A DNA stretch of 9,985 bases from Lysobacterales bacterium (GCA_020442545.1 JAGRJX010000180.1:1-9985), one strand, 5' to 3'; shown: positions 1 through 7,384, counted from the first letter of the stretch. The notes: generated by a model from the letters alone, not told the origin. Translations and numbers: made by a program.

Positions 1-906
1 TTCCGTGCTGCCGACGTGGGTGCCGCCACGCTGGGGCATATCGTCGAGCAGAACGTGCTGCTCGATGCGCTATGGCAACGCCTGCGAGTGCATCCGCGCA
101 TCGAATGCCGCGCCGGCGTCGCTGTAGGCAGCTTCGAGCAGCGCGAAAACGGCATCGCGGTGGCGGTCGATGACGAGCATTTCGACGTCGAAATGCTGGT
201 CGCCTCCGATGGCGCGGCTTCACCGCTGCGCGGGCGGGCCAGTATCGCGGTCGAGTCCACCGACTATGGACAGCGCGGCCTCGTGGCCTACGTCGAGTGC
301 GAGCTGCATCACCAGCACACGGCCTGGCAACGCTTCCTGCCGGACGGTCCGCTGGCGTTCCTGCCTTTCCAAGGCAACCGTTGCTCGATCGTGTGGACGC
401 AGTCCAGCGCGGAGGCCGAGCGTCGGCTGCAGCTGGATGAAGCGGCCTTCAACGCTGAACTCACCCGTGCCTTCGATGCACGTCTGGGCGAGGTGCGACT
501 GATATCAAAACGCGCTGCCTTCCCGTTGCGACGACAGCTTGCCGAACGCTTCGTCGATGGTCGGCTGCTGTTGATCGGCGACGCTGCCCACGCCGTGCAT
601 CCGCTGGCCGGGCAGGGCGCCAATCTCGGTCTTCAGGATGCGGCGTTTCTGATGGGTCTTGTCGAGGCAGGTGAAGGGCCGCAGACGGCAGGTCAATGGC
701 AACGCCTGTTGATACGCTACGCGCGCGAACGTCGCAGCGAGTCCGCCATTGCCGGTCGTGCATTCAGCGGCATCAATGCCCTTTTCTCCAACGACCAGCC
801 GCTGTTGACCTTGCTGCGTGGCCCGGGCCTTGGTCTGGTCAGCCACATGGCGCCGCTGCGCTCCCTGCTGGCGAAGCACGCAGCCGGCTATAGCGCCCAG
901 CGGTAG
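1..906 (+). CDS. UbiH/VisC/COQ6-family FAD-dependent monooxygenase, 5' end cut off by window edge
   Basis: This gene is open from base 1 and ends at TAG 904-906, giving 301 visible residues of a family usually near 390-410. The N-terminal FAD-binding GxGxxG fold therefore lies outside the window, and the GTG at base 16 is internal, not a start. Visible family marks are an LGHIVEQ segment (residues 11-17), SDGAASPLR (69-77, the DG motif that contacts FAD/NADPH), the YGQRG...A.QRF...GPLAFLPF substrate-domain block (about 89-122), and LIGDAAHAVHPLAGQGANLG (191-210), whose D194 belongs to the GD motif binding the FAD ribityl chain. Known members hydroxylate the ring of ubiquinone precursors. In many gammaproteobacteria two such genes (ubiH, ubiI) lie in tandem behind pepP, so UbiI or UbiH is likely, but the neighbours that would decide are not visible. 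A REP-like palindrome begins at its stop codon. Confidence 0.92.
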   Translation, partial: FRAADVGAATLGHIVEQNVLLDALWQRLRVHPRIECRAGVAVGSFEQRENGIAVAVDDEHFDVEMLVASDGAASPLRGRASIAVESTDYGQRGLVAYVECELHHQHTAWQRFLPDGPLAFLPFQGNRCSIVWTQSSAEAERRLQLDEAAFNAELTRAFDARLGEVRLISKRAAFPLRRQLAERFVDGRLLLIGDAAHAVHPLAGQGANLGLQDAAFLMGLVEAGEGPQTAGQWQRLLIRYARERRSESAIAGRAFSGINALFSNDQPLLTLLRGPGLGLVSHMAPLRSLLAKHAAGYSAQR

Positions 907-940
907 GTCGGCTCAAGCGGCAACGCCGCGGAGCCGACCT
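903..940 (+). repeat. REP-like GTAG palindrome (first copy)
   Basis: GTAG (903-906) heads a near-perfect hairpin. AGGTCGGCTC (905-914) pairs with GAGCCGACCT (931-940) over 10 bp, and inside it GCGGC (917-921) pairs with GCCGC (925-929) around an AAC loop. A GTAG head followed by a palindrome is the plan of REP elements known in Stenotrophomonas/Xanthomonas relatives and mobilised by RAYT transposases; assigning this element to that group is inference. The TAG of the head doubles as the stop codon of the upstream monooxygenase. No T-run follows, so it is not a standard intrinsic terminator, although such a hairpin could protect the mRNA 3' end. Confidence 0.7.
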
Positions 941-957
941 GTCCTGACGCAACATGC

Positions 958-993
958 GTCGGCTCCGGCCTTCGCCCTTGAGCCGACCTGCGT
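958..993 (-). repeat. REP-like palindrome (second, inverted copy)
   Basis: Read on the minus strand, this copy begins GCAG and then GGTCGGCTCAAG, matching the first copy's arm and the AA of its loop. GTCGGCTC (958-965) pairs with GAGCCGAC (980-987) around a 14-base loop. The two copies face each other with about 17 bases between them, a paired arrangement like a BIME of two REPs in opposite orientation. The head is GCAG rather than GTAG and the inner stem is degraded, so this copy looks older or less constrained. Confidence 0.6.
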
Positions 994-1033
994 ATGTACG
1001 TGTGCCTTCCCCCGGCAATCCTGTCGATACCTG

Positions 1034-1059
1034 TGGTTCGCCTGATCCCGCAGGCACCA
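1034..1059 (-). terminator. Possible weak terminator hairpin behind the nuclease gene
   Basis: GCCTG (1040-1044) pairs with CAGGC (1051-1055) around a 6-base loop. The stem can be lengthened by TGGT (1034-1037) with ACCA (1056-1059) across a two-base bulge. It lies 55 bases beyond the nuclease stop codon on the minus strand. No T-run follows, so intrinsic termination is doubtful. The rest of 990-1113 shows nothing I can name. Confidence 0.25.
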
Positions 1060-1113
1060 ACGACATCGGCCACCCGAAGGTGACCGTCGTCGTCTTGCGC
1101 TGTTGCGAGGCGA

Positions 1114-4100
1114 TCAGTCCTCGAAACCGTCGGCAAAGATGGTGGAGCCAAGACAGTTGACCGTCACCGTGACCGTGGCACTGCTGCCGCCAACCAGCGT
1201 GTAGTCGAAGGTATCCGTGCCGCAGAAGCCGTTGAACGGTGTGAAGGTGATCTGGCTGCCATCGTTGCCGGGCGTGCCGCCCTGCGCGCTGTTGGTGTCG
1301 ACGTCGTCGATGGACAGGGCGAAGTCCGGATCAGCCGTGTCGTTGGTCAGCACGTCGATCACGTTGCCGGTCGAATTCTGCGTGACCGTGGTGCGGTCGT
1401 CGGTAGCCACCGCATCGTCGTTCTGGCAGAACACCGTCACCCGGACCGTGGCGGTCTGGCCGTTGGCGTCGTAGGTGAAGTCATCGGTGGGCGCGCCGTC
1501 GTTGCAGTAGTTGGCGTCCGGCTCGTAGGTCAGGCCGGTGCCACCACCTGTCACCACGACCGTCCCATGCGCGGGATCACTGACAGCGGTGATCTGCAGC
1601 GTCGAATCCGGATCGCTGTCGTTGACGAGCACGTTGATGGCCGTGGCAGGATCATCCTCTGTCAGCGACGCGGTGTCGTCCATCAGCACCGCCGGGTCGT
1701 CCACGTTGCTGACCGTCAGCACGAATTCGTCGAAGGCATCCAGCGAGCCATCGCTGACCGTGAGGCGGATGGTGCTGTTGCCGACCTGGTTGGTGGCCGG
1801 CGTCAGCGTTGCGGTGCAGTTCGGTGCAGTACCACCGAAGACGATGTCGCCCACCGGCATCAGCGATTCGTTGCTGGAGGTTGCCGCCAGGTTGGCTGCC
1901 GAGCAGGCCAGCGTGGAGTCCACGTCGTTGATGGTGAAGGCCACCATCAACGAGACTTCCTCGTCGGTCATCTGCGGGCTGGGAATGTCCGAGATCGTCG
2001 GCGCATCGTTTTCACAGGCGACCAGGATGCTCGCCGTGGCGGCGGATGTGGTCTCCCCGTCGCTGGCCTGGTAGGTGAAGCTCACCGGGTTGGCGTCGTC
2101 GCAGAAGTTCAGGTTCGGGGTGTAGCCAAAGCTGCCGTCCGCGTTCACGGTGACGGAGCCATTCGCCGCGGAGTCGTCCACTAGGGACGCGGTCAGGCTG
2201 TCACCATCGTCGTCCGTGTCGTTGGCCAGCAAGCCGGTCGCAGGGATGTTCAGCGTGTTGTCCTCGGTGGCCGCGTAGTTGCCGGCAGCCGGATCGTTGA
2301 CCGCCATCGGTGTGGCGTCACAGTCTGCACCCAGACCGTTCCCGTTGGCATCGGTCTGGTCGCTATTGGCATCATCCGGGCAGTTGTCGATGAGCTGGCA
2401 GATACCATCGTTGTCGGTGTCCGCACTGGCATCACCCGCCAGCGCACCGGAGCAGTCGGTCTCGAAGTAAGCAACCAGGCCGTCGTGGTCCGAGCTGCCG
2501 ATGGCCTCGCTCAGCTGCGTGCCGCCTGCGCCATCCGGGCCGCTGCCCAGTTCGGCACCATTGATCGACGCGTCGGTGTTGGCGCGACCGTATTGAATGT
2601 TGGTGACGTAAGGCACAGCAAGCTGATTGGCCAGCACATGGTCGAGGATCTGCCCGGTGGCCACATCACGCGCCGGATTCGGGGTGCCGTAGCCCATCAC
2701 GGCACCGAAGTTCTCCCGGTACTGGAACGAATACTGCTCGTTGGCATCCACCGACAGCACCAGGTTCTGCAGCGCCGGCGAGACGATGTTCGGGCCGCCC
2801 AGCTTGCAGTTGGTGACGGCATTGCCTGGCGCGCAAGTGTTGGCGCTATCGTCGTAGGTGCCGGCGATCATGCCCACCACGTCCGCATAGCCATCGGTGA
2901 ACTGGTAGGCGTTGTAGTCGCCCACCATGATCAGCGGAATCTCGTCGGTGCCCTGACCGCTGAACGGGCCGCTGGCGGACTGGAAATCCTGTACCAACTG
3001 GGCGATGGATCGTGCCTGCGTGAAGCGCTTGGCGCGAACGCGATCATTGCCCGTGTCCACGCCACCGCGCGAGCGGATGTGATTGTTGATGATTGCGAAC
3101 GGAATCGGGGGTCCTCCGATCGTGGGCTCGAAATCCGCCTCCAGCAGCAGCGGCGGGCGATCATGCAGCGGATCAGCGCACGGTGAGCAGTCCGGGTCGT
3201 CCCAGGTCTCGCCCTTCAGGTATTGGGTGACTGATGCGTTGCGGATTCGGGAGTCCTTGACCAGATAGCCAACGTCGATGCCGCCACCATCGTTGCCCTC
3301 GACAAGATAGGCCGTGTAGGTCGGTCCGCCGTCTGCACTGATCTGTGTGGCGAGGTCAGCCAGCACCGCCTGCGTCTCGACTTCCTGCACGCCGACCACG
3401 TCAGGCGACAGCAGGACTTCGCGCACGTAGGCGCTCAGCTTCACCAGCTTGGCATCCAGCGCCGTCTGGTCGGGCTCCGGGCTCTCACAGGTGTAGACGT
3501 GCTCACCGGTAATGGTGTCGCAGAAGCGCAGCATGTTGAACGAACCGATGCTGAGCTCCGTGCTGGTCGGCGTATCCACCGGGCGCGGCAGCACGTTGCT
3601 GGCGGCGTCGATGGTGAGGGCCGTGGGCCAGAACACGTAGTCGCCATAGTCGAAGGTCAGTACGCCGGTGGCGCTGAACGTGGCGCCACCGACGATCTCT
3701 GTATCGATGGCTGGCGTCGGGCCGGATGTACCGCGACGGGCGATATCCGGATCCATTTCCATGACTTCAGGATTACCGTCCCAGGCACCGGCGGCTGAGT
3801 TGGCCAGCGTGGTGGCATCCGGGTAGCGCACGCCCTGTTCGCGCAATGAGCGCTGTGCCCTAGGCGTGAACTGCAGCTCGGCGTAGTCGTCATTGGTACG
3901 GCGACGGTTGCCCTGCAGCGCGATGGCCTCCGGAATGTTCACCAGCATGCCTTCGAAGCATTCGAAGTTGGTGTCGTCGTTATTTGTGCCGCCAGGGCCG
4001 CTACCCGGACAGGTCAGCGCCGTCGGATCGAGCGATGGCATGCCCGAGCCCGTCGAGAAGGTCACCGCCGTCGGCAACGCATTGCCACTGGAGTCGACAC

Positions 4101-6633
4101 TGACCGTCGCCGAACCGATTTCCGTGGTGCCGTAAAATTCCTGCACCGTGCCGCTGACCGTTACCAGATCGCCAACGGCGACCGGCGTAGTGCTGTAGAC
4201 GTAGATGCCGTCGGAGGTGGCCATGTTGCCATCCGAGTCGGCATCCGGCGTCTGCATGAAGAACGCCTGTTGAGCGTTGTCGCTGGCACGATAGGCCACG
4301 GCGGTCACCACGCTGGCTTGGATGTCCACAGTCGAGCCCGAGGTGATGGAACCGAGGGTTGCCCCCGGCACCATGGGCGAGAAGGCGCCGCTGCCCTGGA
4401 TCTGCCAGATCGGATACAGGTCATCGTTCTGGATGGTACCGATGCCGACGCCGTCGAGAATGTTGGCGTTGCTGGCGCTGCCGATATTGACGAAGAACTG
4501 CTCGTCCGGCTCGCCCACGGTGTCACCGTACACGGTGACGTCGATGGTCGTGGACGAGTTGCCGGCTGTGATCGCTCCGAAAGACGGGGAGATGCCGACG
4601 TAATCGCTGTCCGCCGTCGTCGCGGTGTCGTTCACCGTGTTGAAGGTGAAGCTCACGCCACCCGCAGGGGCCGGTGCGCTCAGGCTGACAGTGAAGGTGT
4701 AGGTCTGGGTCCCGCTATCGCCTTCCAGCGCGGTCACGTCGTCGATGGTCAGGTCCGGAACCGACGCGTCGTCGTTGGTGATCGTGCCAAGGCCACTGCC
4801 ATCGACCAGGACTGCGCCCACCACGTTGCTCAGCTCCACGCTGAAGTTCTCGTCACCTTCCGCCGTGGTATCGCCGTTGACGGTGACGTCGATGGTGGTG
4901 GTGAGATTGCCGGCGGTGATCATGCCGGCAGTGGTGGTGATCGCCACGTAGTCGCTGTCCGATACCAGCGCCGATCCGTCCATGGTGGCGTAGTCGAAAG
5001 TCACGTCCGACATCGATGTGCCATCAATGCTGACGGTGAAGGTGAACGTGCTCGTGCCGGCATCGCCCTCGTTCTGGGTGACGTCGTCGATGCTCAGGTT
5101 CGGCGGCGGCGGCGTGCAGCCACTGAAGTTGCTGCCGTCGATCATGGTGCCCGGCGAGTACAGCGCGCCGCCGGCTCCGGTGGCGGTGCTGTGGAGGACA
5201 AAGGATGCTCCACTAATGTCTGGATCACGAGTCTGAGACTGGTCGTCGCTGCTTGTGCCGGTATAGGTATAGGTGACGACGTCGGTCGAACCGTCATTCA
5301 ACGTGATCGTGTCACCGCTATTGTTTAGGCCAATATTGCCAGTGCTGGCGACCTGAACCGTCGCGTACCCGAATGTTCCGGTAGGTGTGCCTCCGCCGAA
5401 CACCACAATCGCGCAGTTGGCGGGGATCGTGGTGGATGGTGGGAAGGTGTGTTTGACGCCGACAGCGTCTTTAAGCGTCCAGCCTGAAATATCAGCAGCG
5501 CTACCGGAGTTGTTGTAGATCTCTACGAACTCATCGTCTGTCGTACTGGATACTCCATCGCCGTTTGCATCGCCGGCCGGCGCGGGGTCCGACTGAAATT
5601 CATTGATGATCCAATCCGGTGCGTCATCATCAAGGATCGTGCCGGTGCCCACGCCATCGGTCACATTGGCGCCAACCACGCTGCTCAGCTCGACGGTGAA
5701 GTCTTCGTCGCTCTCAATCGTGGTGTCGCCATTGACGGTGACGTCGATGGTCGTCGTCAGGTTGCCCGCGGTGATGGTGCCGGCAGTCGTGGTTATACCG
5801 ACATAGTCGCTATCGGCCGTCGTGGCCGTGCCGTCCACGGTTACATAGTCGAATGTGACATCCGAGCCGGAGGTGTTGTCGATGCTCACCGTGAAAGTGA
5901 ACGTCGTCGTGCCGGCATCGCCTTCGGCCATGCTGACGTCATCAATGCTCAGGTTGGGCGTGCCAGCGCTTACCGTGAAGCTGCTGGGATAAGCGACCGG
6001 GTTGGTATTGTCGGAAGTCCAGTTTGCGACGTTTCCGATCGCCGCCAGCAATTCGGCCGGCGTTCCGCTTGTGGTGCCGGTGTAGGCCCAGTTATCGGCT
6101 TCCGGGGTCAGGGCGACGGCTGTCGTTCCGTCAACCAGTCCAGTGGGCAGAGCGCTGGTGTTCGAACTGGTGGCATCCGCCTGCCAGCCGGTGCCTTCAC
6201 TGTTGGCGGCGTAGATCACGGTGGGGGAGGCCAGAGTGCCAGTAAAGGCGATCACCTGGTCGCCACCTGTTGAAAAGTTTGGGGGGCCAGAGTCGTCGAC
6301 TGCGCCGACAGTCGTCGAGGTCGGAGAAGTGACCGTTACTTCAACCACGGTGCCTGCGCTGACGCCTCCGGCTGGAGAAGTCCAGATGATTTCTCCCTCT
6401 CCGGTCCGGAATGCATCCGAACTGAGCCATCCATCGTCGGTGAAATGAATCTCTTCGGCCGCAGCGATTGGTTCGATGGCGACAAAAGCGAAGGTATCCG
6501 GATTGTCGAAAGTCATTCCAACGACGGCGATGTCGCCGGGCAGGACAGCTGCGTGGGCAAAGGGCGCGGAAAGCAGAAGCAGCGCCGACGAGAGAGTGGA
6601 CAGAAAGGGCAGGCGCCCGATGCGCTTGGTCAT
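1114..6633 (-). CDS. Giant secreted multidomain nuclease, ExeM/NucH family, with Calx-beta, LTD and Ig-like repeats
   Basis: Predicted 1839-residue extracellular DNase/phosphodiesterase. The ATG at 6631-6633 is chosen because GGGGA lies 7 bases upstream and a clean signal peptide follows (residues 1-28, cleavage after AHA); an in-frame TTG nine codons earlier lacks both. Order: a secreted-protein N-module (about 31-222), Calx-beta 1 (227-337), lamin-tail domain (about 339-505), Calx-beta 2 (512-622), Calx-beta 3 (627-738), OB-fold-like segment (about 742-850), ExeM-type linker (to 1025), endonuclease/exonuclease/phosphatase domain (1026-1391), thrombospondin-3-like calcium segment (1400-1440), four Ig/cadherin-like repeats (1443-1827) and the tail IFADGFED. 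Catalytic residues visible are N1033, E1084 (VQEVE), H1185 (NNH), D1239 and N1241 (GDYN), D1331-H1332 (LDH) and D1382-H1383 (SDHD). Shewanella ExeM and related proteins often end in a membrane sorting tag; none is seen here. It is very acidic and has only nine lysines. Confidence 0.92.
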   Translation of the reverse strand: MTKRIGRLPFLSTLSSALLLLSAPFAHAAVLPGDIAVVGMTFDNPDTFAFVAIEPIAAAEEIHFTDDGWLSSDAFRTGEGEIIWTSPAGGVSAGTVVEVTVTSPTSTTVGAVDDSGPPNFSTGGDQVIAFTGTLASPTVIYAANSEGTGWQADATSSNTSALPTGLVDGTTAVALTPEADNWAYTGTTSGTPAELLAAIGNVANWTSDNTNPVAYPSSFTVSAGTPNLSIDDVSMAEGDAGTTTFTFTVSIDNTSGSDVTFDYVTVDGTATTADSDYVGITTTAGTITAGNLTTTIDVTVNGDTTIESDEDFTVELSSVVGANVTDGVGTGTILDDDAPDWIINEFQSDPAPAGDANGDGVSSTTDDEFVEIYNNSGSAADISGWTLKDAVGVKHTFPPSTTIPANCAIVVFGGGTPTGTFGYATVQVASTGNIGLNNSGDTITLNDGSTDVVTYTYTGTSSDDQSQTRDPDISGASFVLHSTATGAGGALYSPGTMIDGSNFSGCTPPPPNLSIDDVTQNEGDAGTSTFTFTVSIDGTSMSDVTFDYATMDGSALVSDSDYVAITTTAGMITAGNLTTTIDVTVNGDTTAEGDENFSVELSNVVGAVLVDGSGLGTITNDDASVPDLTIDDVTALEGDSGTQTYTFTVSLSAPAPAGGVSFTFNTVNDTATTADSDYVGISPSFGAITAGNSSTTIDVTVYGDTVGEPDEQFFVNIGSASNANILDGVGIGTIQNDDLYPIWQIQGSGAFSPMVPGATLGSITSGSTVDIQASVVTAVAYRASDNAQQAFFMQTPDADSDGNMATSDGIYVYSTTPVAVGDLVTVSGTVQEFYGTTEIGSATVSVDSSGNALPTAVTFSTGSGMPSLDPTALTCPGSGPGGTNNDDTNFECFEGMLVNIPEAIALQGNRRRTNDDYAELQFTPRAQRSLREQGVRYPDATTLANSAAGAWDGNPEVMEMDPDIARRGTSGPTPAIDTEIVGGATFSATGVLTFDYGDYVFWPTALTIDAASNVLPRPVDTPTSTELSIGSFNMLRFCDTITGEHVYTCESPEPDQTALDAKLVKLSAYVREVLLSPDVVGVQEVETQAVLADLATQISADGGPTYTAYLVEGNDGGGIDVGYLVKDSRIRNASVTQYLKGETWDDPDCSPCADPLHDRPPLLLEADFEPTIGGPPIPFAIINNHIRSRGGVDTGNDRVRAKRFTQARSIAQLVQDFQSASGPFSGQGTDEIPLIMVGDYNAYQFTDGYADVVGMIAGTYDDSANTCAPGNAVTNCKLGGPNIVSPALQNLVLSVDANEQYSFQYRENFGAVMGYGTPNPARDVATGQILDHVLANQLAVPYVTNIQYGRANTDASINGAELGSGPDGAGGTQLSEAIGSSDHDGLVAYFETDCSGALAGDASADTDNDGICQLIDNCPDDANSDQTDANGNGLGADCDATPMAVNDPAAGNYAATEDNTLNIPATGLLANDTDDDGDSLTASLVDDSAANGSVTVNADGSFGYTPNLNFCDDANPVSFTYQASDGETTSAATASILVACENDAPTISDIPSPQMTDEEVSLMVAFTINDVDSTLACSAANLAATSSNESLMPVGDIVFGGTAPNCTATLTPATNQVGNSTIRLTVSDGSLDAFDEFVLTVSNVDDPAVLMDDTASLTEDDPATAINVLVNDSDPDSTLQITAVSDPAHGTVVVTGGGTGLTYEPDANYCNDGAPTDDFTYDANGQTATVRVTVFCQNDDAVATDDRTTVTQNSTGNVIDVLTNDTADPDFALSIDDVDTNSAQGGTPGNDGSQITFTPFNGFCGTDTFDYTLVGGSSATVTVTVNCLGSTIFADGFED
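2461..3558 (-). other. Endonuclease/exonuclease/phosphatase catalytic domain of the nuclease
   Basis: Residues 1026-1391 of the large protein. The motif series SFNM, VQEVE, NNH, GDYN, LDH and SSDHDG occurs in the order expected for the DNase I-like fold, where Glu and Asp bind the metal and the paired His/Asp residues activate water and hold the phosphate. All key residues are present, so the enzyme is probably active. Cysteine pairs within the domain (CDTITGEHVYTC, CSPC, CAPGNAVTNC) suit disulfide bonds in an oxidising, exported protein. Lysine and arginine are concentrated here compared with the flanking repeats, as expected for a DNA-contacting domain. Confidence 0.88.
4420..5955 (-). repeat. 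Three Calx-beta repeat units in the nuclease gene, two of them separated by an LTD domain
   Basis: Units lie at 5623-5955, 4768-5100 and 4420-4755. Each runs from a (D/N)LxIDDV opening with EGD(A/S)G to a GTIxxDD close, the acidic ends that bind calcium in Calx-beta folds. By hand alignment units 1 and 2 share about 85 of 111 residues, including an identical 19-residue block from ITAGN to NGDTT; unit 3 is more diverged. The DNA also repeats, for example ACGGTGACGTCGATGGT in all three. The LTD domain lies between units 1 and 2, at about 5120-5620. Confidence 0.8.
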
Positions 6634-6645
6634 AGGAATTTCCCC
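6634..6645 (-). promoter_or_regulatory. Ribosome binding site that fixes the nuclease start
   Basis: On the minus strand GGGGA (6641-6645) stands 7 bases before the ATG at 6633-6631. It supports this start over the upstream in-frame TTG (6660), which has no SD-like sequence. I could not pick convincing -35 and -10 boxes further upstream. Confidence 0.55.
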
Positions 6646-6793
6646 GGGGTTGAGCGACAAACCTTACCGGAGTGACTTTGCGGAATCATGTCGCGGTGCG
6701 GAGTTGTTGAAGAAGTCTCCGCAAACCCTTGAATGTGCTGGGCTGGGGTTTGCGCCGCTTCATGAACATGAACGGTTCGTGCCGCGAGCAGGT

Positions 6794-6898
6794 GTGTTCA
6801 TGGTTCGACTTCGCTCACCACGAGCGGTGTGAAGTGGTCATGGTTTGAGCGGCCTCACCACGAACGGAATGAGGTGTTCATGGTTCGAGTGGCTTCGT
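6794..6898 (-). repeat. 40-base tandem repeat of imperfect palindromes, about 2.5 copies
   Basis: Copies start at 6794, 6834 and 6874 with an exact 40-base period, each opening with GTGTTCATGGTTCGA or a close variant. The first two continue to CACCACGA(G/A)CGG; the third fades after about 25 bases. Within a copy the opening (G)TTCATGGT can pair with ACCACGA(A/G)C across about 12 bases with one or two mismatches. Read on the minus strand the unit resembles CGTTCGTGGTGAG...TCGAACCATGAAC, a dispersed intergenic motif I recall from many proteobacterial genomes. It lies 64 to 168 bases beyond the orfX-like stop and could form hairpins at the operon's mRNA end. Confidence 0.65.
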
Positions 6899-6961
6899 GC
6901 CGGTGCTACCTGGCTCGATGCAACGAACGGCTTCGCGTATCCGCGGTGGATCGGCCTGCGC

Positions 6962-7384
6962 TCAGCTTGTGCCGAACAGTCGCTGCAGTATCTGGCGCTT
7001 GACGCGCACGCCGACGCGCATGCGGTCGTCGTCGACGCCGAAACCGAACTCTGCACCGGCACGGATGACGGCTAGGTGGTCGTTGTCGAAGGTGAAGCGG
7101 AGGCGATGGGTGATGCTTTGCGCTGGCGGCGTGGGTTGTTCATCGATGCACACGCCATGCACCCGGCCCAGGCCTTCGATCTCCGCGTAGACATGGTCTT
7201 CGATGCCGGCGTAGCGACCCTGCCAGCGCTCACCCATGTGGTCGGCGGTGATGTTGAAGCGAAGCTCGAAGGTCAGCTCGTTGCCGGCATGCGGCTTGAA
7301 CGATTCGATTCGCAGCGTCGCGTGCGGCCCCAGTCCCAGCGTCGGTAACACGCCCTGATCGTGCCCGCTATCGGTCGCACGCAT
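6962..7384 (-). CDS. OrfX-like small protein of unknown function behind oxyR
   Basis: A 140-residue protein beginning at ATG 7384-7382, which overlaps the oxyR stop by one base (TGATG). No clear SD precedes it, so translation is probably coupled to oxyR; a GTG one codon earlier is also possible. I recognise no catalytic motif, signal peptide or membrane segment. The sequence alternates charged and hydrophobic residues like a soluble beta-rich domain, with a core around ELTFELRFNITAD (about 36-48) and WQGRYAGIEDHVYAEIEGLG (about 54-73), and ends in a basic stretch RVGVRVKRQILQRLFGTS. In Xanthomonas campestris an ahpF-oxyR-orfX arrangement is described in the literature, with orfX of unknown function; equating this gene with it rests on position and size only. 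Coding is supported by the overlap and by codon use matching its neighbours. Confidence 0.72.
   Translation of the reverse strand: MRATDSGHDQGVLPTLGLGPHATLRIESFKPHAGNELTFELRFNITADHMGERWQGRYAGIEDHVYAEIEGLGRVHGVCIDEQPTPPAQSITHRLRFTFDNDHLAVIRAGAEFGFGVDDDRMRVGVRVKRQILQRLFGTS

Larger units (their letters stand above)
6634..6961. other. 328-base intergenic region between orfX-like gene and nuclease
   Basis: Both flanking genes point left, so this region should hold the end of the ahpF-oxyR-orfX transcript and the promoter of the nuclease. Visible content is the nuclease SD, an 8-bp inverted repeat TTTGCGGA (6677-6684) / TCCGCAAA (6718-6725), another, CATGAACA (6761-6768) / TGTTCATG (6795-6802), and a 40-base tandem repeat listed separately. 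No tRNA, no convincing small gene and no T-tailed terminator were found. The short open frames here are made of the repeats. Confidence 0.6.

Noticed and set aside
2485..3186. 233-codon plus-strand frame opposite the nuclease catalytic domain
   Set aside because: The opposite strand encodes a well-supported catalytic domain; this frame has no recognisable motif.
4270..5328. 352-codon plus-strand frame opposite the nuclease, with a repeated VDGD/HVVA-type pattern
   Set aside because: The repeats are mirror images of the Calx-beta coding repeats on the minus strand. No SD or independent protein signature was found.
6677..6725. 8-bp inverted repeat TTTGCGGA/TCCGCAAA upstream of the nuclease, considered as an operator or an IS end
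   Set aside because: One 8-bp match across 33 bases is not far from chance in a region this long, and there is no transposase or target duplication.
6441..6832. Short plus-strand frames spanning the nuclease 5' end and the intergenic region
   Set aside because: They overlap the signal-peptide coding region antisense, or consist of the palindromic repeats. No SD and no motif.
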